A stretch of DNA of 64,000 bases from Tetragnatha versicolor (lineage: Eukaryota; Arthropoda; Arachnida; Araneae; Tetragnathidae): NCBI GenBank assembly GCA_024610705.1, contig JANDEH010000018.1, forward strand, positions 7,637,288 through 7,701,287, read 5' to 3'. The notes below the pieces were generated by a model. The model saw only the letters and a list, made by a program, of their open reading frames with translations, made no database searches and was not told the DNA's origin. This document shows positions 21,901-32,309 of the stretch, one piece after another; position 1 is the stretch's first letter, and each line of letters begins with the position of its first letter. The position numbers were made by a program, and so were the translations under genes.

Positions 21901-22812
21901 TTTCAACAGTGCTAATTTTCCAGCGATGCATATAATTGTAATACCTACGAATGTTCACGATATTTTATGAAAAATTTTCCGGTGAGTTTTTTCTTAATAT
22001 AGGCAACAATATTAATACTGAAGTTTTCGCCCTATCTTTTTTAGTTTTTAAATTTTTTTATTTCGCCGCTAGGGGCGCTGTAAGTCATCTCCATGGTCAC
22101 TTACTTAGGGGTGGACCTTACTTCCATGACCCAAGGAGACGTTGGTTCCAAATAAATGCCCTGAAAGGAACTTGTGAAACCCCTTGGTATATTTCTGCGT
22201 ACCCTTTGTATATTCTTTTTCAATTCCAGGTTTCTCCTGGGCACCCTGAACAATAATTTTTAAAGATACCGTTGTTCTTGATTTTCTCCCAAACCATCAC
22301 AGACTGATGACGGCGAAATTGGAATACGACAAATGACCTTTTGCTTCCCATATCAGACCAATCAGCAATTCGGGTTGCGCACGTGCTTCCAAGTGAAGAT
22401 TTTTTTTGTCTCCTGGAGAAAAAAAAACTCTCGGCCATTTTGTCTTCGGTGACTCCGGATCACAAATGTCATATCCTTGGCCATGTGTGCGCGCGCGAAG
22501 ACCCTGGAGGCATCAGCGTGGTGTCCCACTTCCGAAACCAAGAGGAAATACTCCTCGGTTGAGAACGATGCTGCTTATTAATTAGTGGTTTCGACCAGGA
22601 TCATGGAAAGTCCTGATGAGAGAGAGATATAAGCCTTGGGCGGCTATTTTTCGCCAACGATATAATGGGACTTTTATTCTTTATTTCACATCGTCATTGG
22701 TTTGCTCACGTCGTTTTCAAGTGTTCATCACATGCAGCTACCCAAGCTGTTTCCTTCTTTCCCCCATCGTGTTATTGAGGAAAAATCGCACCCGGGGCAG
22801 ATAGATGGCTTT
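18976..22812. other. No supported gene or repeat
   Basis: About 3.8 kb of AT-rich sequence. The ORFs at 21951-22562 are short and without recognisable domains. I found no clear terminal-repeat element. Confidence 0.4.
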
Positions 22813-23146
22813 TTTGGCGCACCCTCCCAAATATAATTTTTTTATTGCAAAAAAAAATGTTCGGGGACAAATTTGGCGCCCCCTTGAACACGTCCATCGT
22901 GGTTCCGTTTGAAAGTATCGAAGAATCCTCTATACGAAGTCTAATACTAAAATAAATTTGATTTGAAAAAATGTCCGGGCACAAATTTGGCGCCCCCTGA
23001 ACACGTTCATCCTGGTTCTGTTGGAAAGTATTGAAGAATCAACCTATCCCGTAAGAAGTCCAATACTAAAATAATTTTAAATTGCAAAATATTAAAATAA
23101 TAATAAATTGCAAAAAGAAAGTTCGAGCACAAATTTGGCGCCCCTT
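22813..23146. repeat. Short tandem duplication with TTGGCGCC motif
   Basis: Two to three diverged copies of a 115-150-bp unit. Each has CACAAATTTGGCGCCCC, GAACACGT(C/T)CATC and AGTCTAATACTAAAATAA. The motif occurs at about 22813, 22868, 22982 and 23130. Confidence 0.7.
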
Positions 23147-23480
23147 TTGACGTGTGGTTCGGTAAAACTTCTCATCATTTTTCTCTTCATAACTACCTTT
23201 TAACCGCTGTTGTTCTCCCCCATCTAACAGTAATTTTTTTTCGCTTTATTTGATAACTGTAATGATGAGTTGGTAAACATGGGCTGGGCAGGTTAAGAAG
23301 GATAAGGAAAACCCTGTGGTGGGGATGGTGTCTCTGGTTCTGGTTGCATGCGCGGCAAGGTTTAGGAAGAAGATCCTGTCTATGACGGCAATAGAAATAG
23401 TACTTTTCAACATTAAGTGAAAATTAGTTTAAGTGAAGTTAGTCTCCTCATGTAAATCCTCCCCCGATTTATGGGTGTTG

Positions 23481-23611
23481 CGAAAGTTCTGGTCAATGCA
23501 AAAACCAATGCAATCACCTAACCAATGCAATCACCTGGCAATTACTCTGCAATTACCAATGTAATAAATTTATTTTTTGTTGCACTGTTTTTGTATTGAC
23601 CGGAATTTTCG
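23481..23611. mobile_element. Hairpin MITE copy 1 (GGTCAATGC family)
   Basis: Imperfect inverted ends: CGAAAGTTCTGGTCAATGC and the inverse of CGAAAATTCCGGTCAATAC. The interior has an 18-bp duplication (CCAATGCAATCACCT). Confidence 0.6.
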
Positions 23612-23767
23612 TATATCCGATTTATGGGTTCCCTAATATTTTAATCGTTTTTCTGTAAAAATTTTCGACAGTGGTCTTCTTCAAGATAATCCAAGATTTT
23701 CCTTAAATTTTCTGTTTATATTATCTACTTCTAGTAGTTCGTATGAATTGGTATGTTGCAGTGGTGT

Positions 23768-23846
23768 CGCAAAAATCCGGTCAAGGTAAAAAAAATTAGA
23801 GCTTTACCAATGTAATAAATTTGTTTTTTGTTGACCGATTGTTTTG
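23768..23846. mobile_element. Hairpin MITE copy 2 (GGTCAATGC family)
   Basis: A shorter relative of 23481-23611, sharing CCAATGTAATAAATTTGTTT and the CGCAAAAATCCGGTCAA end with its inverse on the right. Confidence 0.5.
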
Positions 23847-24034
23847 TTTTAACCATTGCAGTTTTAGTGTTTATTGTGATGGATACCGCTTCCTATGGAG
23901 ATGATATTCTTAAAGGAGAGCTCCAATCCCATATTTAATTGGAATTAAAACCGTTTTTTTATTTCCATCACCTACATTGGAATTAGTTTTAACTATCGGA
24001 GATATACTCAGTTGCAACTTAACTTGAGCCTGTA

Positions 24035-24350
24035 GAAATATGCTGAGAGCAACCAAAGAAAGTAGTTCCCAGCGAGATGTCTGAATTTTGGTGAAATTTA
24101 GAGCTTCAATTTTGAATAAATGATTAGTTTTTTAAATCCACGTATATTAAGCATCTTTTCATCCCGATATGCATAAAATGTTCAGTATTATTATTTTTTA
24201 AGTGGCGTAACGCGTAGAGTACAACTCGCTCTCAAACTCGCCAGCCAATAGGAGCTTCTAGCAACCCAGCAGGCTTTCTGCTTACTCAGATTTTCTTCCG
24301 CGTGGCCATGACGTCAGGCTCAACTTAGGTTGCATTCGAGTATAGTGAAA
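24035..24350. repeat. Dispersed repeat, MITE-free copy
   Basis: Similar to 29405-29930 over CTGAGAGCAACCAAAGAAAG, AGTTCCCAGCGAGATGTCTG and, further on, CTAGCAACCCAGCAGGCTTT and ATGACGTCA. It lacks the MITE present in the other copy, so it represents the empty site. Confidence 0.65.
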
Positions 24351-25067
24351 TTGATTTTTCATGTTTATGAATATACACCTTTTGTTTTGATTCCAACTCT
24401 GTGTTAGCACAAAGCCCCTCTACTCTAACCTTTATGCTTCAACATCAATGCCATAATTGAGGTTACGTAAGCTCCCAGAAACAAGACATCGCGGATCTTG
24501 AGCACAAAGTGATGAACAGCCAGAGCTTTACTTTCCCTTTGCCGTATAAATACTACGTCGCGTCGTCCCACTTATAATGCCGAGGATGGAGCCAGGAAAA
24601 GTGGTGTCACGTCTCATACAGGCGTTTCCACATGGTGTTTTGACGTTTCTTTTATCAGGTGTTTGGTGACCTTGAATTAGATCACCGAGTATGCTTAGGA
24701 ACTTCGAATCAGTGCTAGTTGAAGTCGGAAGTCATGGAGGAACAAGTTGAGTACGCCACTGCTAGCATTTTTCCAATTCCACTTCGTAAGATGTGAGGGA
24801 GAGTTCTGATTGGTCTGATAGTTGTCATTCCAAATATAGGACTGATAGTCGCTTGGATTGGTCGTTAAGTGAAGGTGAAAATGGTGCGAGGTGGATTTGG
24901 GAAATGGAAATTATACCCCCGGCTATCACGAAGTTGATCATTATGGAGTGGCACCATTCCTGTAAACAAAAATGAATGTTTTTAGTTTTGGGGGAGACTC
25001 GATCTTCTTTCTTATGAAACCAAGCAAATTTAATTCAAAGATAACTCAAAGGTTCTGATACTAACGG

Positions 25068-25208
25068 CCATATTTACCGGTAACTTGACCGGGGATTAAC
25101 CGGGAGTCAAACCACTGGTTGGTGGAAAACTAGTTTTCCATCCTCAACGGCCAATCTGAAGCTTGACTGTCGTTTAACCGCCGTTAAAGTTACCGGTGAA
25201 TACGATGG
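25068..25208. mobile_element. Hairpin with ACCGGTAACTT arms
   Basis: Imperfect foldback of about 140 bp whose arms include TTTACCGGTAACTT and its inverse AAAGTTACCGGTGAA, centred on the palindrome GGAAAACTAGTTTTCC. Confidence 0.6.
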
Positions 25209-25365
25209 TTGTAAATATAACCCAGGAAACGCACCTTTTTTGATGGATTAATTTTTATCTATCTGGGGAGGTTTGTTTAAAAGGAAACTTTCGTAACCCG
25301 CAAGTGTGCCTGCGTCAATATTCCAATAAGGGAGATGATATTATTCTGAGATTTTTAAGGTTACT

Positions 25366-25440
25366 GAATCTCCACTGAAGCAGGGGTAGGATGCTTGCTT
25401 AGTATGCATCAGTTCTTGGGTTCTACATCCCCGGTTATTA
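25366..25440 (+). repeat. tRNA-Ala-like SINE head, second copy
   Basis: Matches the 16466-16540 copy over GAATCT, CAGGGGTAGG, TGCTTGCTTAGTATGC and GGGTTCTACATCCCCGG, followed by the same AT-rich tail type. The anticodon position reads AGT instead of AGC, and the acceptor stem does not pair. Confidence 0.6.
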
Positions 25441-26446
25441 TTTTATTAAAAAAACTTATATTTCCCTAGTGAAATTTCAACCAACGAATCAGAGCAGACT
25501 TATAAAAGTTCTCCTTTGGTACTAGCCTCTTGTATAGCTTTTTAGTTGTATCAGAAAAATTTTATTTTATGACAAAAGGGTGCGACACCATCGTCATTGA
25601 ACTAAGTTGTGTAAAAGAAAATAAAAGAAGCGCCTTAATATCTTTAGAATTTATTAGTATTTAGAAGGAAATTGCTGGTAATTCCATTTTATGACCTACG
25701 TGCTACTTTATTTTATAGGAATCAACTTTATGGTATGAGGTATGAGTTGAAACAAGATCAAACCTAAAAGTGAGATTATTTTAATTGGGTATTTTGTATG
25801 CAGGGCCTGTTTCCGACTGAAAACAAAACTAATTGCTGTTGTCCTTTTAAACCGAGTAGATTCCAACTCATCCTCATTATGAATTCTTCGGGACTCCTAT
25901 TGGACCTTCAAAGTGATGAACTTGGCTTCTAAATAATTCAAGAAAAAAAACTTACGCTTAAGTTTGCTTTTAGGCAACACGATGAAAAAATTTGCAATGG
26001 TCTTGTATTATCTGCATATTCACAGAGTCAGCAAGGTTTTTATACTTAGATAACAATGTGCAAGCGTATAGACTTTATTTTTGCTGTTTTTTGGAAATTT
26101 TGATAAAATAGGAATAGGACCTACGAACTGCCAAATGCTAAGCAGGCATCCTTCCACTGCTCCAGCGGAGATTCAATAACTTTAAAACTTATAAGTAATT
26201 AGATATTATTTCTTAGTGACGCATGCGTATAAAAACCTTGCTGGCTTTGTGAATAAGCGTATTATCTGTATGCTCTTATGATGTAACTGTGAAGATGAAT
26301 ATATTAACTGTAACCTAGAGCGGAATTTTTCTTTGGAGAGGAGATTGGAGTCTGAACGAAATTCGAGATGGAACGGAGATTCTTTGTCCCGAGTATTGGA
26401 AAATAAGAACCGATGCTTAATTTATAAATAATCCCGTATATACAGT
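25441..26446. other. No supported gene
   Basis: AT-rich sequence with no ORF worth calling and no clear inverted repeat. Confidence 0.4.
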
Positions 26447-26468
26447 GTTTCCCGTATATACGGGAAAC
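26447..26468. repeat. Perfect 22-bp palindrome
   Basis: A perfect palindrome centred on CCCGTATATACGGG. The unit CCCGTATATACAG also occurs on both sides (about 26433 and 26477), just upstream of the next MITE. Confidence 0.75.
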
Positions 26469-26490
26469 TGTATATCCCGTATATACAGGA

Positions 26491-27087
26491 TATACAGGGT
26501 GATTCAGAAATAATCATCAATAATTTGAGGGGAGGTAGAGGGGACCAGGGGACCTAAATGGACCACTTCCTAAACCGTGGGGGGAGTTTTAAAACGTGCA
26601 ATATTTATCTCTTGGTCAAACAATGGAGTTCCCTTAATGGTATTTAGAAAAATGATGATCGGGGAAGGGATTTTCAATGATTAAACAGTTTCAATGATCA
26701 ATGTTACGATCATTGAAAATTCCTTCCCCGATTATCATTTTTCTAAATACCATTAAGGGAACTCCATTATTTGACTAAAAGATTAATATTGCACTTTTGA
26801 AACTCACTCCACGGTTTAGAAAATGGTTCAAATTCAATCGAATTCATAATGTAAGTAGTAGGGATACTTCCTTACCTCACGCAATAGATTTTTTTATTTT
26901 ATTATGTTTTGTTTCGTCACACGGGCCTTCTAAAAACGGCCTTTTGAAACGCTCTCGCACCACATTAGGTCCTATAGCTCTTTAACGGTAAGGCTGCGCC
27001 CCACCATCCCTATTCGAAATATGCTTGTCTAGGGCCCCTCTACCTCCCCTCCAATTATTGATGATTATTTCTGAATCACCCTGTATA
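26491..27087. mobile_element. Foldback MITE, TATACAGGGTGATTCAG ends
   Basis: About 597 bp with TATACAGGGTGATTCAGAAA at the left and its inverse at the right. The inner arms pair through GGAAGGGATTTTCAATGAT and GGGAACTCCATT. The right arm is longer, with an extra insertion-like segment at about 26830-27000. Confidence 0.85.
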
Positions 27088-27295
27088 AAGGGTGTTTCAG
27101 ATAAGTGTTTCATAACTTCTAGGAGGGGTTTTCACTGTGGATTATACAACCTCCCATGCCAGCTTATAAAAACCCCTAGATCGTTAGGGGTGCATTTCGT
27201 TAGTTCGGTGATTCTGAGTCGTCTAGCTAGGTGTGCCCTACCCCTTCTTAGAAGTTATGAAACACATATATCATATATCTGAAACACCCTGCATA
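27088..27295. mobile_element. Foldback MITE, GGGTGTTTCAGATA ends
   Basis: Abuts the previous MITE. The left GGGTGTTTCAGATAAGTGTT and TTCATAACTTCTAG segments pair with their inverses ending near 27290. Confidence 0.75.
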
Positions 27296-27700
27296 AGTAA
27301 ATGTAATAAACGTGTTCAATAACCCTGTTCAACAAATTTGACTTTCAAAATTTTTTCCTAGAAGAAAATAGTCGTTTCTTAGAGATTTTGGGTCGCTGAA
27401 TACGAAAATCACCATTAAAATTCTCAATTGACTCAGGATTTTCGGGGAACAGTCCCTCTCCCTTTTTACGTTTTTCGACTACTTAATAACTTTAAACTCG
27501 ATTTTCAGGGTCAAAAAGCATTGCTTTAGTCTTCAAATTGCCCCCCAGGGGACAAGAAAGGTTCAAATTATAAAAATATGATACATTTATAACAATAGGA
27601 TAGGTTTAAAGGGTAATTACCCCCCTAAAACACTTAAAACGATTGCTTTTCCGCTTGGTGATGGTTTGGGAATGACTTCCAGGTTTAACTAGCTTCTTGC
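27296..27700. other. Upstream flank of the GT31 gene
   Basis: AT-rich, no ORF or clear repeat. A pyrimidine-rich 3' splice-site-like sequence ends at 27712, so part of this may be an intron in the 5' untranslated region. Confidence 0.35.
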
Positions 27701-27712
27701 TTTCTTTTCCAG
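27701..27712 (+). promoter_or_regulatory. Candidate 3' splice site in 5' UTR of GT31 gene
   Basis: TTTCTTTTCCAG is a good polypyrimidine tract and AG, 61 bases before the ATG. It suggests an upstream non-coding exon, which I could not locate with confidence. Confidence 0.35.
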
Positions 27713-27773
27713 ATCAAGTGATTTCTGATCAGCCAGCCCCGCATGACTTCGAAACCAGATTCCCAACTCAGCA

Positions 27774-28922
27774 ATGAGGAGATTTTGGTATGCCAAATAC
27801 GCTGTGACGCTCCTGGCGTCCACCGCCATCACATTCCACCTCCTGTACTCGGGGACCCAGATGAAGTTCGACGGGACAGACAACGCCATCACAGAACCCC
27901 CTCATCGGGACACCACCAAAAGCAGCTTCCTGCGACGGAGGCTGTCCCAAGGGAGCTTGGCCACGCCCCACGTCCCCCCCGAGTGGGTGGTCCTGCCCGG
28001 GAATGTTACTGTCCACGAGGGGGACGCCCCAGACCCCTTCCTAGCGTCGTTCGACATCGACGCGTCCACACTGTGCCAAGACTTCGACGCCTCCAGGACT
28101 AGACTGCTGATCTTCGTCGCTTCGAGTGTGGACCACTTCGATCAACGGGACGCCATACGGGAGACCTGGGGACTGAGGATGCTGCAGACGGCCTTCAACT
28201 TCCGGACGGCGTTCCTGGTGGGCAAGACGGCCGACCGGGAGGTCCAGGCTGCCGTCGTCCGGGAAGGCTACCGACACGGCGATCTAGTCCAAATCGACCT
28301 GAGCGAATCGTTCCGCAACCTGGGCAAAAAGTCCGTCGCCGGCCTCCAGTGGTCGAAAGCGTTCTGCGACGCCGCTGACTTCGTCATGAAGGTGGACGAC
28401 GACATCCTGGTGCACGTGCCGAACTTGATGAAGGCGTTCGAGGGGAAGACGCGGTCCGACCCCTTGCTGACGTGCCACGAGAACCGCATGCGGAAGATCC
28501 TGCGCAAGGACTTGCTGGACAAGACGGACCTCCCGGAGAGCTACCGCAAGTACCAGGTGTCCGAAACGGAGCTGCCTGGGAGGTTCTACCCCCCGTACTG
28601 CTCCGGGATGGCGTACGCCTTCTCGAGGTCGGTGCGGGACAGGTTGCTCGCGGCTTCGGCGACCACTCCTGTGTTCTTCATCGAGGATGTGTATTTGACG
28701 GGGTTCTGCCGGCACAAGGCCGGGGTGGACATCCGGCCGAATCCCGGGGTGGGGCTCCGTCCGCCGGTTCTGCAGCCGGCCTGCGGTTTCCGAGACGGAC
28801 GCGTCACCTCGCACGAGGTGAGCGCGGCCGAGCTGCGGGACATGTGGCGCGAGCTCAACACGCAAGGATTCTTCTGCCCGCGGCCGATGGGATTCAGATC
28901 CGCCACCAGCGCTGTCTTCTAG
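27774..28922 (+). CDS. Glycosyltransferase family 31, beta-1,3-galactosyltransferase-like
   Basis: Predicted type II Golgi enzyme of 382 residues. It probably transfers a hexose from a UDP-sugar in a beta-1,3 linkage; donor and acceptor cannot be told from sequence. Residues 9-25 form a short hydrophobic signal-anchor, followed by a stem with an N-glycosylation site (NVT, 77-79). The catalytic domain has the GT31 motifs in order: IRETWG (128-133), FLVGK (147-151), FRNLGKKSVAGLQW (180-193), the metal-binding DDD (208-210) in FVMKVDDDILV, YPPYCSGMAYAFS (272-284) and FFIEDVYLTG (301-310). The length is normal for the family. This start follows an in-frame stop 30 bases upstream. An out-of-frame ATG at 27743 overlaps it. 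The coding region is intronless and strikingly GC-rich against its AT-rich surroundings. Family assignment is firm; subfamily is not. Confidence 0.93.
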   Translation: MRRFWYAKYAVTLLASTAITFHLLYSGTQMKFDGTDNAITEPPHRDTTKSSFLRRRLSQGSLATPHVPPEWVVLPGNVTVHEGDAPDPFLASFDIDASTLCQDFDASRTRLLIFVASSVDHFDQRDAIRETWGLRMLQTAFNFRTAFLVGKTADREVQAAVVREGYRHGDLVQIDLSESFRNLGKKSVAGLQWSKAFCDAADFVMKVDDDILVHVPNLMKAFEGKTRSDPLLTCHENRMRKILRKDLLDKTDLPESYRKYQVSETELPGRFYPPYCSGMAYAFSRSVRDRLLAASATTPVFFIEDVYLTGFCRHKAGVDIRPNPGVGLRPPVLQPACGFRDGRVTSHEVSAAELRDMWRELNTQGFFCPRPMGFRSATSAVF

Positions 28923-29092
28923 TCTTCGTTCCAGTGGAATTGTTTTTGTCGGCCTAATCAAGTGGAAGAGTGAGACACCCGCGATGATCTTTCAGCGCCT
29001 GGTCACACTGGGAGACTTGAATCGTTCGAATTTAGGATCCTCATCAAACGGAGGGGAAAAAGAAGGGGAGTCGATGGGAGATGCACCCTAAA

Positions 29093-29326
29093 GCGTGTAT
29101 CTAAAGTTTTATGATACCAACGACGACGATATTTTGAGGGAGATTAGGGGCATTGATAATCTCCTCCATCTCTTTGTGTAGTTAGGTGAGATCAATTAGC
29201 AAACAAAAGAGGTTCCCCTCTTCTGAGGAAAACCAACTAACCACACAACGAAGATGGGGGAGATAATCAATGCTCGTAATATCCCCGAAGGATCGTCGTT
29301 GGTATCATAAAACTCTAGATGCACGC
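29093..29326. mobile_element. Hairpin MITE (GTTTTATGATACCAACGACG arms)
   Basis: Foldback of about 234 bp with arms AAGTTTTATGATACCAACGA and its inverse, and inner pairing through CATTGAT(A/T)ATC. It resembles 30368-30508 in its TAAAGTTTTAT start. Confidence 0.75.
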
Positions 29327-29404
29327 ATAGACTACTCCTGTAGCGGAGGAAATCGGGTGTCATCCTTTCCACTTCCAACAATACCAGACTGCAATGTTTC
29401 TTGA

Positions 29405-29930
29405 CCCTGGCTGAGAGCAAACAAAGAAAGTACACTGTTAAAAATATCAATTCAACCTTTCACCAGAAACTGGTTCCAATTTAGCTGCAACCAAGGTTTG
29501 GTAACAGGTTTCACCAAGTTTTTGGTTTTTTCTCTAGTGAAAGCACCAATTTTTCGGTATTTTCACTAGTAAAAGCACCGAAAACTTGGTGAAACCTGTT
29601 ACCAAACTTAGGTTGCAGCTAAATTTGAACCAGTTTCTGGTGAAAGGTTGAAAGTTTTTGGTGAAAGGTTGAAAGTTTTTGGTGAAAGGTTGAACTGCTT
29701 TTTTTAACAGTGTAGTTCCCAACGCGGTGTCTGAATTTTGGGTGAAAAAGATCTTCAATTTAGAAATATGTTTAGTTTGTTAAGCCCATGTAAGCAATAG
29801 CGTCTTTAATCACGATTTGCGAGCGTACCGAAACTCCTAGCAACCCAATAGGCTTTCGGTATACTTAGCTTTTCCTTTCGTGTAGTGACGTCATAGGGTC
29901 AAGAAACATTGCTGTCTAGTATAGGGTAGT
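29405..29930. repeat. Dispersed repeat, copy carrying a MITE
   Basis: Second copy of the repeat at 24035-24350, interrupted by the MITE at 29431-29714. The similar flanks (GAGAGCAAACAAAGAAAG and GTTCCCAACGCGGTGTCTGA) join directly in the other copy. Confidence 0.65.
29431..29714. mobile_element. Hairpin MITE, TACACTGTTAAAAA ends, TA target
   Basis: 284 bp including flanking TA, with ends TACACTGTTAAAAA and TTTTTTAACAGTGTA. Long arms pair through GAAACTGGTTCCAATTTAGC and GGTGAAACCTGTTACCAAAC. The right arm has three tandem copies of a 21-bp unit (GGTGAAAGGTTGAAAGTTTTT). Comparison with 24035-24350 confirms the ends and the TA duplication. Confidence 0.88.
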
Positions 29931-30166
29931 GTCATGGTAGGCGCAATATCGGTATCAGTTGAGGCGTATCTCTAATCAGACAATAGGGAAAACCACAAAA
30001 ACAGGGGGTTTCTCGGGATCTCTACAATAGCGGGGCCCCTTGACAGACCCCCAAGTGACTCCCCTTTGGTATCCGGGAAGCTTTTGTTGAAGGGGTTATC
30101 CTTCTTTGTGCTATTCCGAGAAAGGAAATAAGCTTCAACTGATACTGATGCTGCGCCTGCCATGAC
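29931..30166. mobile_element. Hairpin element (GTCATGG...CAGTTGA arms)
   Basis: Outer arms GTCATGGTAGGCGCAATATC and the inverse of GATGCTGCGCCTGCCATGAC, with TATCAGTTGA paired to TCAACTGATA. The interior is less well paired. Confidence 0.65.
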
Positions 30167-30171
30167 CGTAC

Positions 30172-30360
30172 CCATAGGCCAACGTCACCGTGGGCGCAAG
30201 ACCGGGCGTATCTGGTCGGGAAAATATAATCAGCAGCGGATATCTAACCTATACCGGGGACTCTATTGTTCGCTTATTGAGTGGGGTAGATATCCACTGC
30301 CGATTAGATTTGCCCGACCAGATCAACCGGTCTTGCGCCCACGGTGACGTTGGCCATAGG
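30172..30360. mobile_element. Hairpin element, GCCAACGTCACCGTGGGCGC arms
   Basis: Arms of about 60-70 bp, nearly perfect over GGCCAACGTCACCGTGGGCG and GCAAGACCGG, with TCTGGTCGGG opposite CCCGACCAGA. It directly follows the previous hairpin. Confidence 0.8.
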
Positions 30361-30367
30361 GTGCAAC

Positions 30368-30508
30368 TAAAGTTTTATTAATCCGACGACCGTCAATCAG
30401 CGAACAAAAGAGTTCCAGCGATTGCCATCTCCTCCGAATGCTCACACAAAGAGATGGGGGAACTATCTTTAGTTCGCTGATTGACGGTCGTCGGGATGAT
30501 AAAACTTA
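30368..30508. mobile_element. Hairpin element, GACGACCGTCAATCAGCGAAC arms
   Basis: 141-bp foldback: TAAAGTTTTATT and CGACGACCGTCAATCAGCGA at the left, inverted at the right. The end sequence resembles 29093-29326. Confidence 0.8.
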
Positions 30509-30582
30509 ACATAGTGAATCTCTCCTCAACTCCCCTTTCTTTCTATCCTCCGTTTGATAAGGATCTTAAATTCCAACGATTA

Positions 30583-30685
30583 TAGTCTGTGCAATTAAAA
30601 TTGGCGGTTCGTCACCATGACAACGCAATAGAAATGCAATGGGAAATGACTAGTAGCGAGCCGCCTATTTTATTTACACAGACTA
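30583..30685. mobile_element. Mini-MITE, TAGTCTGTGCAATT ends
   Basis: 103 bp with ends TAGTCTGTGCAATTAAAATT and the inverse of AATAAAATAGG-type sequence (ACACAGACTA at the right). It shares TAGTCTGT and TTGGCG with 32310-32540. Confidence 0.7.
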
Positions 30686-32309
30686 AAGAGTCACCCAGTG
30701 TGTAACGCCCCTGACTCGGCTCGTTTAAAAGGGCTGTTCCCGAGTTGAAGACGAGTGAGGTGATTAAGGTTAACTGTCGAGAAAGAAGAGGCTCGATTTA
30801 ACCCAAAAGGGGCGGTCCGTAAATGATGTCACACTTTTCCTCTCCGCATTTTTGACCCTGTGTTGAAGGGCGGGTCCAGGTTGCAGTGGCACGGATTTTT
30901 AAGATATACTATTTCGCAATGAAATTTGTGATGATACTAAAGGATGTTTAAATTTACTCATTTTGAAGCATTTCACTGCTTTTTCAAATTAGCTTCATTA
31001 GTCATTTTATTGAGTGTTATTTTGACTTTCTGTGGAGTCACATGCCCCTGCCTATCATATCTCTTCCCCCCTTATCACATGCTATACTCTCCTATCAATA
31101 TTTCTTGCAAAAACCTAGGACATACCTCTCATTTTTATTTAAGCTGAAATCAGGTGGATCCACGGGGCCCCCAAAAGATGACAGACCTACTGGGCGTACG
31201 GCAAACTACCCAGATGTAGAGCCCGAAATGCGTGAAAAACTAATTTCAAGAAGCAAAGTTATTTTCTGGGGAGGATCCCAAACCCCTATTTTTGTTCGGA
31301 AATTACAAAACCTTTACTAAGATTTAAATTAAAAGCATTCTTACAGGGGCATATGCATGAAATTGAGACTAAAGGGATAAAAAGTATAAATTAAAATCCT
31401 TTTTTAAAGGGTCAAAAATTTTCTGTGTGGATCCCCAGATCTCCCCCCCTGGAAAATTTCCATTAATGATTCTGCATTCTTGTCATGCCAAGTGTTTCTA
31501 AAAAGGATAATAAACAAATAATGAAAGCTTGAGAAAGTAATTTTGTGTGATAACCCACTTAAAATAAGTCTAGCTATAGAGGACAGAAGCTAGGACAGTC
31601 CCCCCTCTCAAATCAAATCGCTGGATCCGCCAAGTGTACTCTACTTTTTGATTTCATAGTGAACTTTCATTTTGTGTATATGTATAATTCTTACAATGTC
31701 CATAAATACTATGTAAGCAACATTTTCGAAAAAAATTTGCTTTGAAGTGTATTGTCACAGTATTCTTAAATGCGATTCCCTCCAAGTGTGACATCAGTTA
31801 TGTGTATACATATACAGCCCCATATTTGTTGGTGTGCCAGTGTAGCTTCCCAGTCATGAGAACAATGTGTGATAGAGGAATGAAATTCACCGATGTAACA
31901 CAAAACAGAATTTTGGAGCTGTTTGGTGTAGTGTAAATTCAGTGTGTGAGTTGACTACTCTTAACTCTTCCCAACTTTGAGTTGGAAATCATTTGTTTCT
32001 CAAATAAGCATATGCAAATTGAAAATGGGACTTCCCGCCATTTGAAATTGTGGGGGAAAATAACTATATCGCCTTTTCATCATTTGAAATGTTGTATTAT
32101 ATTTCCATTAAAAAATAAAATCTATATTTATTACTCAAGAATTATTCTATATCATCATACCACTATGGATTAAGCTACTGTATATTTATACCATCAATTT
32201 AACAGAGGAATTAAAATATTTTCAGGAATTTTTGAAGGCTATTTCATCTCAAGTGTAATAAATACTTTTAGTGAATTTAAAAAGCTTCAAAGAAAAAAAG
32301 GACAGCCCC
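30686..32309. other. No supported gene; MITE fragments
   Basis: Contains GGGCGGTCCGTAAATGATGT near 30809, which resembles the end of the MITE at 40230-40540. A degenerate copy of the hAT-associated module lies at about 31395-31453 (GGGTCAAAAATTTTC with CCCCC). ORFs are short and unrecognisable. Confidence 0.45.

Noticed and set aside
27743..28961. Other long ORFs overlapping the GT31 gene (119, 161 and 225 residues)
   Set aside because: These are shadow frames of a GC-rich coding region; only the 382-codon frame has family motifs.
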